Virus record (IMG/VR): IMGVR_UViG_3300048135_000367
Span: 1 to 20,487 of that record
Length of the DNA: 20,487 bases
Reading direction: 5' to 3' (one strand)
Origin: a virus
Both the position numbers and the translations under genes were made by a program. Below the pieces are notes generated by a model that saw nothing but the letters and a program-made list of their open reading frames with translations, had not been told where the DNA came from and searched no databases. Below, piece by piece: positions 6,467 to 12,804 of this stretch (position 1 is the first letter of the stretch; each line of letters starts with the position of its first letter).

Positions 6467-6844
6467 TTAATCCCTTTTTATTTTTCTATCTATTGTTGTA
6501 CTGTAGTTGTCTATAATTATTTTTGCATAACCACCTTTACGTCTTTCTAACCAATACAAGTTTAGTTCTTTAATTAGGCTATCATCTACAATTACAGTAC
6601 CAGTTAAAACATCTTGTATGCCTTTTGCATGATTATCAAGATCTCTACGTCTCTTACAAGGCGGGCTGAGTGCTATAATTAATTTAATGTCGTAATCTAT
6701 AAGACTATCGTAATATTGTTCTGTCAGTGCTGTAGTGGCTTTTCTGTACCATTCTCGATATCTCTTTGACTTTATACGACGACGACCATGATTTGAATAC
6801 ATGGAATTTACAGATATTGGAAATGGCAAGATTAAATTAAGCAT
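6467..6844 (-). CDS. rusA: RusA-type Holliday junction resolvase
   Basis: 125 residues, normal for RusA. It begins LNLILPFPISVNSMYSNHGR, the usual N-P-I-S-V-N-x-x-y start, then carries a basic region (RRRIKSKRYREWYRKA). The catalytic acids are in RRRDLDNHAKGIQDVL (D68 and D70, with K74) and VIVDDSLIKEL (D87, D88). RusA dimers cut four-way junctions, resolving recombination and packaging intermediates. The ATG lies 8 nt inside ninB, and only 2 nt separate its stop from the next start. It therefore sits in one transcript with ERF, exonuclease, SSB and NinB. Confidence 0.93.
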   Translation of the reverse strand: MLNLILPFPISVNSMYSNHGRRRIKSKRYREWYRKATTALTEQYYDSLIDYDIKLIIALSPPCKRRRDLDNHAKGIQDVLTGTVIVDDSLIKELNLYWLERRKGGYAKIIIDNYSTTIDRKIKRD

Positions 6845-7253
6845 CAGGCTGTATGTCCTTTATATTAATGCCCCATTTACTTGCTTGTGCAATAATTAGT
6901 TCACAGAGTTCGCTGTGTTGTTCTTTGCTCATATTGCTTGTACTTGGATTAAGTGGCAACATACCACCATCAAGATCTGGCATAAATTGTGTTTTGTACA
7001 GACTTGCCGCAAATAATTGCTTCCAATTCTCAGGACTATAACGACCACCAATGTCGCTTATAATCCATTCATTTCCATTCCACCGTATTTGTTTGCTTAT
7101 GATTGTAAGTAGTGCCCACATTAGACTATTCTGGTCTGTAGTGCGTTTATTACGTTTCCATGTAATGTAAGTGCCAGTTGGTGCTTTTTTAGTCAGGTCG
7201 AGTGCTTTTAACCTTTCAACCTGACTATTAATTTGTAATGTATATTGCCCCAT
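6837..7253 (-). CDS. ninB: NinB-like recombination protein
   Basis: 138 residues, the usual size for NinB/Orf of lambdoid phages. Family features seen: KRNKRTTDQNSLMWALLTII, an I.W.G.EW....W.QLFAASL region (residues about 55-85), a PSTSNMSKEQHSELCELIIA block, and a terminal WGI. Lambda Orf (NinB) binds single-stranded DNA and SSB and supports RecF-pathway-like strand exchange, in place of RecFOR. The start follows the ssb stop by 2 nt, and no clear ribosome site is seen, so translation is probably coupled to ssb. Neighbours on both sides are recombination genes. Confidence 0.88.
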   Translation of the reverse strand: MGQYTLQINSQVERLKALDLTKKAPTGTYITWKRNKRTTDQNSLMWALLTIISKQIRWNGNEWIISDIGGRYSPENWKQLFAASLYKTQFMPDLDGGMLPLNPSTSNMSKEQHSELCELIIAQASKWGINIKDIQPDA

Positions 7254-7255
7254 TT

Positions 7256-7672
7256 TTAAAATGGTATATCATCGTCAAGAGGATAATCTGTTGTTATTGG
7301 CTTATCAGGTAATGTTGCAAGTCCTGTACCACTGTTATTGTTGCCTAACAATTTAATTTCACCATTATAACGTTCTAGCACAATCTCAGTTACATACTTA
7401 TCACCGCTATCGGTACTGTATTTGCGTGTTAGCAATTTGCCTTCAACGTAGATCTTAGAACCTTGACTGCTATAACTTTCCATTAACTTTATAATATTTT
7501 CATTAAATATGCTAATTTTATGCCATGATGTTTTTTCTTGCTTCTCACCAGTCTTTGACTTCCACCGTTCATTAGTTGCTAGTGTGAAACTCATATGTTT
7601 ATTGCCGTTGCTAAAAGTGCGTACCTGTGGCTGACTTCCTATGTTTCCAATTAAAATAACTTTATTAACCAT
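7256..7672 (-). CDS. ssb: Single-stranded DNA-binding protein
   Basis: 138 residues with one OB fold: VNKVILIGNIGSQPQVRTFS (residues 2-21), FTLATNERWKSKTGEKQEKT, SWHKISIFNEN, then GSKIYVEGKLLTRKYSTDSG. A short linker leads to the acidic tip DDDIPF. That DDIPF tail is the known docking site for SSB-interacting proteins, so the phage protein can probably recruit host or phage replication and repair enzymes. AAGGAG lies about 7 nt before the ATG. It starts 8 nt inside the exonuclease gene. Confidence 0.96.
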   Translation of the reverse strand: MVNKVILIGNIGSQPQVRTFSNGNKHMSFTLATNERWKSKTGEKQEKTSWHKISIFNENIIKLMESYSSQGSKIYVEGKLLTRKYSTDSGDKYVTEIVLERYNGEIKLLGNNNSGTGLATLPDKPITTDYPLDDDIPF

Positions 7673-8345
7673 TTTTTTCTCCTTGTGTTTGGTTATTCCA
7701 TGAAATTATTGCATTTTTTTTCTGTTCTAATTCTAATAATAATTTTTCAACTTCTGTATTAGCACATTGTATTTCTTCTAACATATATTTTTGATATTCT
7801 ATATCTGGAAACACTCTAAGGCGCGCTAATTGTAATCCAACTGGAAAGCGTGGATCATAAGAAACTATGTCAACCCATTCTTTTTTAGTTACCATTAGTT
7901 GATGCTGTAATTGTGTTTTATATTCAACTGCGTGTGCATTTTCTTGTAAATAGCTGACGTGCTTATGCATTGCAGATGGACATTTAATTTCTACTAATCC
8001 ATCATTATCAACTAAACCATCTGGCGAACACGTTATATAATCGTAGTTAGGGTGAGTTACCATACCTACTTCTTTTACATTTATATAACCAAACTCAAAT
8101 GCGTAACAATCTCTTGCTTCAGCCTCTAAGTCTGTTCCACGTTGCATAGCAGGGCTAGTATATGTATTTTGTTCGACATGACCAGTCATGCGTTCTAGTG
8201 CTAATTTTACAATCATGTTTTTACGAGATGTACTATAGCCAGATTTTGTCTTAGCTAATATGTCTTTAATACGAGATGCAGTAAAATTACCGCACCTCGC
8301 TTCGAACCATTCTTGGCTACCTTGTTCTACATTATGTATTTTCAT
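7665..8345 (-). CDS. YqaJ-type (lambda exonuclease family) 5'-3' DNA exonuclease
   Basis: 226 residues. The YqaJ pattern is clear: EQGSQEWFEARCGNFTASRI (residues 7-26), AMQRGTDLEAEARDCY (about 66-81), and the PD-(D/E)xK core D109 in CSPDG with E119-I-K121. EYKTQLQHQLMVT follows at about 141-153. The enzyme resects double-stranded ends to give 3' single strands for the ERF annealing protein encoded just upstream. I start it at the ATG 8343-8345, which opens MKIHNVEQ and has GAAG upstream. A GTG at 8357 has no ribosome site. It overlaps erf by 14 nt and ssb by 8 nt. Confidence 0.93.
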   Translation of the reverse strand: MKIHNVEQGSQEWFEARCGNFTASRIKDILAKTKSGYSTSRKNMIVKLALERMTGHVEQNTYTSPAMQRGTDLEAEARDCYAFEFGYINVKEVGMVTHPNYDYITCSPDGLVDNDGLVEIKCPSAMHKHVSYLQENAHAVEYKTQLQHQLMVTKKEWVDIVSYDPRFPVGLQLARLRVFPDIEYQKYMLEEIQCANTEVEKLLLELEQKKNAIISWNNQTQGEKNG

Positions 8346-8931
8346 TATTATCTTCACTTTTTAACATAGATCTTTTAGCTGTAAGATATAAACTACGTAA
8401 TGTAGCTTTGCTGTCACTAGGCATTTTTGTATGTCTTATAGTGTTAGCTATTGCATCTAATTCTTCTATTGTTACTGCTTGATAAATATTTTTTATCAAT
8501 GGTTCAGTATCAAAGTCAGGTTCTTGCTCTTTTGCATCATGTGACTTATTTCCATCATCGTCCTCAACTGGCATATTAAGTAGTGCTGATATTGCATTAC
8601 GTCTGCAATAAGTAAAGGTTGACATTAACACGTGTATGTCTTTGTTTTTAAGTGGTGCTTCTGTATCTGTTTCGTACCACTCACTACTTTCACCATGCGT
8701 TAATCGTGTGACTACTATGATTGTTTGGTTTTTAGTTATGCGTCCAAGCTCTTGCTGTATACTTAAATCATTATCAACAAGCGGTTTATTAGACGCATTA
8801 ATAACTGAACTGAGTGTCGCATATGTTGATTTGTAATGTGGGTTTTTGCCATCTTTCTTAGCACCCGTGATAGCATTACTAGCGGCTGTCACCGCTGGTG
8901 CTATGTTCTTTGTTGTTTCTGATGTTCGCAT
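8332..8931 (-). CDS. erf: ERF-family single-strand annealing protein
   Basis: 199 residues. The ERF signature is present: APAVTAASNAITGAKKDGKN, PHYKSTYATLSSVI (residues about 31-44), and the later FTYCRRNAISALLNMPVEDD block (about 112-131). The family forms rings on single-stranded DNA and anneals complementary strands, as in phage P22. The C-terminal part is acidic and helical, with no known domain. Strong AGGAG lies about 9 nt before the ATG. With the exonuclease downstream it makes a Red-like pair. Confidence 0.93.
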   Translation of the reverse strand: MRTSETTKNIAPAVTAASNAITGAKKDGKNPHYKSTYATLSSVINASNKPLVDNDLSIQQELGRITKNQTIIVVTRLTHGESSEWYETDTEAPLKNKDIHVLMSTFTYCRRNAISALLNMPVEDDDGNKSHDAKEQEPDFDTEPLIKNIYQAVTIEELDAIANTIRHTKMPSDSKATLRSLYLTAKRSMLKSEDNNENT

Positions 8932-8952
8932 ATTTAATCTCCTATTTTTATG

Positions 8953-9147
8953 CTATGTAATTTTTACAGGAACTAAGTCAGTTCCATGTGTTTCTGAATT
9001 ATAGTGTGTTATGTACCACTTACCATCACGACCATAATGTTTATGATAATCGGCTATGTAATTGTTCCAATTATCTCGTGGTATTTCAATATGTTTTGTT
9101 GTTTCGTTATAATTATAATAGCTGTTTGCTGGTTCGTACTGTACCAT
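8953..9147 (-). CDS. Small aromatic phage protein of unknown function
   Basis: 64 residues, very rich in Tyr, Asn, His and Trp (YEPANSYYNYNETTKHIEIP, ADYHKHYGRDGKWYITHYNS). No domain is recognised. The clear AGGAG about 7 nt before the ATG, the position between two other leftward genes, and the 9-nt gap to the gene before it support expression. It is the second gene of the leftward early transcript. Confidence 0.62.
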   Translation of the reverse strand: MVQYEPANSYYNYNETTKHIEIPRDNWNNYIADYHKHYGRDGKWYITHYNSETHGTDLVPVKIT

Positions 9148-9156
9148 TTTGCACTC

Positions 9157-9435
9157 CTATATCGCTAATGCTTGCGCTAAATGTTTAAAATAATGTACAA
9201 TATCTGCATTAATAAAGTCTAATTCTACTAATGTATTGTAAATTTGTTTTTGTTCTATTTCATTAGTTCTTTTCATCTCACTAACTACTGACTTGATTGG
9301 TATTAAATTTAAACCACTTTTACCCTCGACTTCTAATAGTTGAAATATATCAATATTTTTTTCTTCTATAAATGTATCAATAAATTTATTAAATCTTTGG
9401 TTTTTTTGGCTTTTATTATAAACTTGTATAGTCAT
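9157..9435 (-). CDS. First leftward early gene, unknown function
   Basis: 92 residues, helical and charged (NKSQKNQRFNKFIDTFIEEK, VVSEMKRTNEIEQKQIYNTL, ADIVHYFKHLAQAL). No known motif. GGAG about 8 nt before the ATG, together with the diverged leader-module copy C just upstream, makes it the first gene of the long leftward transcript. First genes of phage early operons often affect host takeover or regulation, but that is inference from position only. Confidence 0.65.
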   Translation of the reverse strand: MTIQVYNKSQKNQRFNKFIDTFIEEKNIDIFQLLEVEGKSGLNLIPIKSVVSEMKRTNEIEQKQIYNTLVELDFINADIVHYFKHLAQALAI

Positions 9436-9605
9436 TTTTTACTCCAGTAAATGGTTGCTTAATTGCAATATAGTTACACCTTAAATTGTATTTTTAGATC
9501 TGTAAACAAAATAATAGTAATTTTTTTACTTTACTTCTACGAATAAATAAATTACCCTACAACCATTACTAGGCGATTTTGCCACCAAATATAGGAGTTA
9601 GTAAT
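9436..9605. promoter_or_regulatory. Divergent control region between leftward and rightward operons
   Basis: 170 nt without a gene, very A+T-rich, between the divergent starts at 9435 and 9606. It holds leader-module copy C for the leftward side and the near-palindromic GTAATTTTTTTAC box at 9517-9529. The box is followed on the + strand by TTACTTTAC, as it is on the - strand in copies A and B. Promoters for both directions must lie here, since both flanking genes have their own ribosome sites. I cannot fix the -10 elements with confidence. An operator for one of the small HTH proteins is likely. Confidence 0.6.
9453..9529 (-). promoter_or_regulatory. Leader/promoter module, copy C (diverged)
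   Basis: In the leftward direction: GTAAAAAAATTAC (9529-9517), TTTACAG (9506-9500), TACAAT, then GCAATTAAGC (9466-9457) and AACC, ending about 17 nt before the ATG at 9435. Box order and box-to-start distance match copies A and B, but the distance between the outer boxes is about ten nucleotides longer. The outer G and C of the GGC...GCC pair are lost. Confidence 0.52.
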
Positions 9606-10223
9606 ATGAATAGTTTAGTTATAGATTATGACAAACCTGAGTATAAACGTCTTTATGAAGTTTATTTAGAGAAATTTAAACTTAGGCAAAACAAAGGTTC
9701 ACATGGAAAAAAAGATAGTGAAAGACAAAAGACATATGCCGCTGAAAGTATATATCGCAAAGCAATGAATATTAAATGTACATACCATGATGTTCGGCTT
9801 GATTCTGGAGCTTATAGAAATAGTGCATACGAATTTCACAATAAAATAGTTAATTCTAAAACATGGGCAAACCACACTAAATATCCAAGCATTAAGCCAC
9901 GAGCTACATTTTCTAGCAGACTAAGGGGTGCTAATGCAAACCGATATAGGGTTTTATATGGTGGACTAAGAGACAAAACTACAATAATACATGAACTAGC
10001 GCATAGTATAGGCAATCACCATCATGGCAGATCGTTTAGACAGTCACAAGTTATGCTAACAGGCAGGTTCTTAGGATCTGAACATAAAAAGGCACTCATG
10101 AAAGCTTACAAAAATGCAGGGCTTAGTTATGGTAAAGAGCGCAAACCAAAGACTTTCGAAAAGTATATCAATAATTATATTCACATGACGACTACACTAA
10201 ATCATCACAACAAGAAAGGTTAA
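9606..10223 (+). CDS. Zinc metallopeptidase-like protein (HExxH; SprT-like or TIGR04338-like)
   Basis: 205 residues from the ATG at 9606, which has AGGAG 8 nt upstream. A TTG nine codons earlier is less likely. A zincin motif HELAHSIGNHHHGRSF (H129, E130, H133, then H138-H140) is clear, with an HG..F spacing like SprT-type proteases. Upstream, ERQKTYAAES (residues 39-48) resembles the R..vY.AE start of the TIGR04338 putative metallohydrolase family. A basic C-terminal tail ends NHHNKKG. Possible roles are DNA-protein crosslink or host protein cleavage, but the substrate is unknown. It is the first gene of the rightward operon, so it would be expressed early. Confidence 0.75.
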   Translation: MNSLVIDYDKPEYKRLYEVYLEKFKLRQNKGSHGKKDSERQKTYAAESIYRKAMNIKCTYHDVRLDSGAYRNSAYEFHNKIVNSKTWANHTKYPSIKPRATFSSRLRGANANRYRVLYGGLRDKTTIIHELAHSIGNHHHGRSFRQSQVMLTGRFLGSEHKKALMKAYKNAGLSYGKERKPKTFEKYINNYIHMTTTLNHHNKKG

Positions 10224-10233
10224 TACAATTAAC

Positions 10234-10253
10234 ACCCTGTTTTCGGGCAGGGT
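10234..10253 (+). other. Intergenic hairpin ACCCTG-N8-CAGGGT
   Basis: A perfect 6-bp stem with an 8-nt loop (TTTTCGGG) between the metallopeptidase-like gene and the next gene. It is followed by AATAATTAAAG rather than a T run, so it is not a standard terminator. It may reduce readthrough, protect the upstream message, or mark a processing site. Confidence 0.5.
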
Positions 10254-10273
10254 AATAATTAAAGAGAAACATT

Positions 10274-10567
10274 ATGACTAAGATTAAAACAGTTTGGCAG
10301 AAACTTATAAAAACAGCCGCTAACAATTATCAAGATAATATGGTTGATTCACTCTACGTTGCAAAAGACAAAATTAATTGCGGTGATGAACCACTATCAG
10401 ACGCTTTTGCAATATTAGCAATAACAGCGCGTAATTTAAAAGACACTAAATTACAGAGAGCGACACTACATGATATAGAAACTCAAACACCAGATAGGCT
10501 ACAAGATCTAATTGAAATGGCGCTTAGCTACGACAAAAAGAGTAAAGAATTTAAATTAAATATATAA
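10274..10567 (+). CDS. Small phage protein of unknown function
   Basis: 97 residues, helical and charged (MTKIKTVWQKLIKTAANNYQ, LSDAFAILAITARNLKD, RLQDLIEMALSYDKKSKEFK). No motif is recognised. AAGAG lies about 8 nt before the ATG. It is the second gene of the rightward operon, separated from the first by a hairpin and from the third by 10 nt. Confidence 0.65.
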   Translation: MTKIKTVWQKLIKTAANNYQDNMVDSLYVAKDKINCGDEPLSDAFAILAITARNLKDTKLQRATLHDIETQTPDRLQDLIEMALSYDKKSKEFKLNI

Positions 10568-10577
10568 AGGTAAAATA

Positions 10578-10787
10578 ATGACTATTACGATAAAACAAAT
10601 AATCGAACAATGCGGTGGAACTAAACTGTTAAGTAAGAACTGCAATACACAATCACAAAGCGTAAACAAGTGGAAATACAATAATGGCATACCAGAAAAA
10701 CATTGGAGTACGATTATGAAATTATACGGTGCAGATCTAACGCCAGCAATATTACATGAGCTAAATGAAAGTATTAGAAATGATTGA
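10578..10787 (+). CDS. Cro/YdaS-like DNA-binding protein
   Basis: 69 residues. The start MTITIKQIIEQCGGTKLLSK, then NCNTQSQSVNKWKYNNGIPE and KHW, matches the YdaS/Cro-like pattern (..i...GG...la......svs.W...G.IP..hw). The recognition helix is at SQSVNKWKYN. Such proteins are transcription regulators of temperate-phage type. It may bind operators in the divergent region and balance the two operons. AAGG lies about 8 nt before the ATG. No partner repressor of full cI size and no integrase are in this window. Confidence 0.75.
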   Translation: MTITIKQIIEQCGGTKLLSKNCNTQSQSVNKWKYNNGIPEKHWSTIMKLYGADLTPAILHELNESIRND

Positions 10788-10959
10788 GCAGATTAAAGAC
10801 AAAACAGGTGTTATTACATTTTACACTAAACATCCTTACTATAATAAATTTAAGTATCGTAACGCCGTTATACGAGGTGACAAACGTGATCAACATAAGT
10901 GGCTTGTTAAAGTAAAGAAAGACATAACAAACGCGTTAGGCAGTAACTATGAAATTTAG
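10765..10959 (+). CDS. Small basic phage protein of unknown function
   Basis: 64 residues, basic and aromatic (FYTKHPYYNKFKYRNAVIRG, DKRDQHKWLVKVKKDITNAL). It overlaps the Cro-like gene by 23 nt. Another ATG at 10780 would reduce this to 8 nt, and neither start has a good ribosome site, so the first five residues are uncertain. Function unknown; a nucleic-acid-binding role would suit the charge. It overlaps the HNH gene by 11 nt. Confidence 0.6.
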   Translation: MKVLEMIEQIKDKTGVITFYTKHPYYNKFKYRNAVIRGDKRDQHKWLVKVKKDITNALGSNYEI

Positions 10960-11329
10960 TGAGCACCCTGATTACATTAAATACAAGCCATTAACTAAAA
11001 TGCAGTTTGGTAAACTACTTATTGAGCAAGATGGTAAATGCGCAACCTGTAAAGATCCTTTGGTATTTAAACCAAGGCACATACGAGAAGAACACTTACA
11101 TCAACGTGCGTTAGGCGGCAAACATGAATTGAGAAACATTTCACTGACTTGCATAAAGTGTGCAATCAAGAAAGATAAAGCAGACAGTTTAGCACGTAAA
11201 AAGTTACGCTCGCTACTTAAAACAACAAAGAAGTCACAGAAACCTAAGCAGAAAATACAAGGTCGTACTAAAATACAATCAAGAGGGTTTAAAAGTACTT
11301 ACAAACCAAACATACGGGAGATCGATTAA
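10949..11329 (+). CDS. HNH endonuclease
   Basis: 126 residues. Two cysteine pairs, C31-x2-C34 and C68-x2-C71, frame an HNH core: EEHLHQRALGGKHELRNISL (residues 47-66) with H49, H51 and N63, then TCIKCAIKKDK. The first pair and the E-H in place of the more common D-H fit the zinc-bound HNH branch. The C-terminal third is highly basic (ARKKLRSLLKTTKKSQKPKQ). HNH nucleases in phages serve in packaging, homing or host DNA breakdown. This one is in the rightward operon, away from the terminase genes. Its stop shares one base with the next start. Confidence 0.87.
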   Translation: MKFSEHPDYIKYKPLTKMQFGKLLIEQDGKCATCKDPLVFKPRHIREEHLHQRALGGKHELRNISLTCIKCAIKKDKADSLARKKLRSLLKTTKKSQKPKQKIQGRTKIQSRGFKSTYKPNIREID

Positions 11330-11631
11330 TGCCTTTTATACAAACATGGAATTGGATGGACAACATAGACGAATATATGGACATCTACTTTCTTAACCAA
11401 GAATGCGTACACGATGACGGTGAAGTCAGAAAGTACAAGTTTCATTTGTTTAGACGTGATGTTTATACTAACAAATTTAATTTTATTGAGACATTAAACT
11501 GGTGCTGTTATACACATTATGGCGCAGACAAGGCAACTGAGTTCTATGCGATCTGTGAGAAACATGAAGTAAACTATAAACAAGCCGCTAGCGTGGCCGA
11601 ACGGTTGTTCGGTGTACCTCGCCGAGCTTAG
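11329..11631 (+). CDS. Small phage protein of unknown function, last gene of rightward operon
   Basis: 100 residues, acidic and aromatic at the start (FIQTWNWMDNIDEYMDIYFL), with cysteines C24 and the pair in LNWCCYTHYG. No known domain. The ATG overlaps the HNH stop (TAATG), and GGGAG lies about 9 nt upstream. Its last 44 nt overlap, tail to tail, the end of the leftward metallophosphoesterase gene. The shared part contains a short hairpin. Confidence 0.66.
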   Translation: MPFIQTWNWMDNIDEYMDIYFLNQECVHDDGEVRKYKFHLFRRDVYTNKFNFIETLNWCCYTHYGADKATEFYAICEKHEVNYKQAASVAERLFGVPRRA

Positions 11632-12769
11632 AATGATATGTAATCACTTTAGCACCTCTTGCCGATACCCAACCGCCTCTGGCCGCATAAGCGTCTCTGG
11701 CTGATAATGTTGGGTGTTGCTCGACTATAGCACCTGCATCTTCAACTGTACGTTCGTGGTGCATATGGCCAGTGTGAATGTAAGCCTGTGTTGCTTGTCC
11801 CCACAACTTACGGAAACGTGGTTCACTAGCAAACAGCTTTGGCAGTTGTGCCATTCTTTTTTTATGCCCATGATGAAAGCCTAATAAGATCTCACCATGC
11901 AGATGTGCGTAATATGGGAATTCATTATCAACAACATTAACTCTGTCATCTTTACTAAATACATATTTAATATGCTTTCTAAGCCAAATCGAACCTGACA
12001 TATCATGGTTGCCTTCGGCCTGTACTACTACAACTTTACCAAATTTCTTTAGCATCATATGAACCGCTTCCGTCATTATCTCGATTGTTAGCTCAACAAG
12101 TTTACTATAGCGCGTATCAGCATCAAGAATATGCCCTGACATCGGCGTGATAGCCGTTATGCCATCGAAATGTAGAAAGTCACCTAATTGGCAAAGCACG
12201 CCTGTATCGGCTTTAGGTGCGGCTTCTATCATATCTGACACTGCATTAAGAAAAACACGTTTAGATATATTTACATCCCAATCGTCACCTGTTTCAGCTT
12301 CCCACGCGTACATCCCTAAGTGAAAGTCAGTAATCGTAATTAATGATAATAAGTCTTTATCTGTGTGCTTTACTTTAGGGCTTGGCTTAAATGGCTTATA
12401 GTTTTTATGCGTTTCTTCAATCGCTTGTAACATAATCTCATGTTGACGCTCTTTGTCACCAACCGTCTTAACCCACTGTCCTGTTGGCTGTCCATTCGCA
12501 TTGTAATAAGTGCTTACGCCTTTGACTTGAAATCCGTCTGGTGCAGTAGCAGTCATATCATGCTCTGGTGCATAGCCTTTGCGTGCGGCTCTTGCTTTAA
12601 CTGCACTACAAATTGTGTATATAACTCTGCTAGTTAATCCAAAAGATGCGGCAATTTCATCAACCGTTTTATCTGCAATACGTTGATTTATAACAGTAGT
12701 CTCACGCTCAGTAATACAATATTCACTAAGTTCCGACCAATTTACTTTGCTTTTCTTTGTAAAACCCAT
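11588..12769 (-). CDS. Metallophosphoesterase with N-terminal helix-turn-helix
   Basis: 393 residues from the ATG at 12767-12769. The calcineurin-like pattern is complete: D148-x-H150 (ITDFHLG), GD197 (QLGDFLHFDG), GNH255D (AEGNHDMSGS), FHHGH (H299-H302) and TGHMHH (H332-H338). These are the expected two-metal ligands. Residues about 24-58 (INQRIADKTVDEIAASFGLT, then SRVIYTICSAVK) form a helix-turn-helix. The protein may be a DNA-targeted nuclease or phosphatase; the substrate is unknown. A TTG start 13 codons upstream is possible but has a poorer ribosome site than the GAGAAG before this ATG. It follows the endolysin and converges with the rightward operon. Confidence 0.88.
   Translation of the reverse strand: MGFTKKSKVNWSELSEYCITERETTVINQRIADKTVDEIAASFGLTSRVIYTICSAVKARAARKGYAPEHDMTATAPDGFQVKGVSTYYNANGQPTGQWVKTVGDKERQHEIMLQAIEETHKNYKPFKPSPKVKHTDKDLLSLITITDFHLGMYAWEAETGDDWDVNISKRVFLNAVSDMIEAAPKADTGVLCQLGDFLHFDGITAITPMSGHILDADTRYSKLVELTIEIMTEAVHMMLKKFGKVVVVQAEGNHDMSGSIWLRKHIKYVFSKDDRVNVVDNEFPYYAHLHGEILLGFHHGHKKRMAQLPKLFASEPRFRKLWGQATQAYIHTGHMHHERTVEDAGAIVEQHPTLSARDAYAARGGWVSARGAKVITYHSKLGEVHRTTVRPR
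11597..11612. other. Hairpin in the convergent overlap (CCGAAC-GGTT-GTTCGG)
   Basis: A perfect 6-bp stem with a GGTT loop, lying where the rightward 11631 gene and the leftward metallophosphoesterase gene overlap. It is coding in both. There is no T run on either side, so it is not a standard terminator. It could slow convergent transcripts or pair between them. Confidence 0.5.
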
Positions 12770-12804
12770 TTGCTTCTCACTTCTTTCTATGCTAACGAAA
12801 TGGA

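Noticed and set aside
8953-8975. GTAATTTTTAC near the stop of the 8953-9147 gene as a fifth copy of the GTAATTTTTTTAC box
   Set aside because: It is two T shorter, encodes the C-terminal KIT, and lacks both the TTTACAG core and the GGCAATTAAGCC box before the erf gene, so it is probably chance.
12440-12637. Rightward frame opposite the metallophosphoesterase gene
   Set aside because: Antisense, no ribosome site, no motif; the leftward product has a complete calcineurin-like active site.
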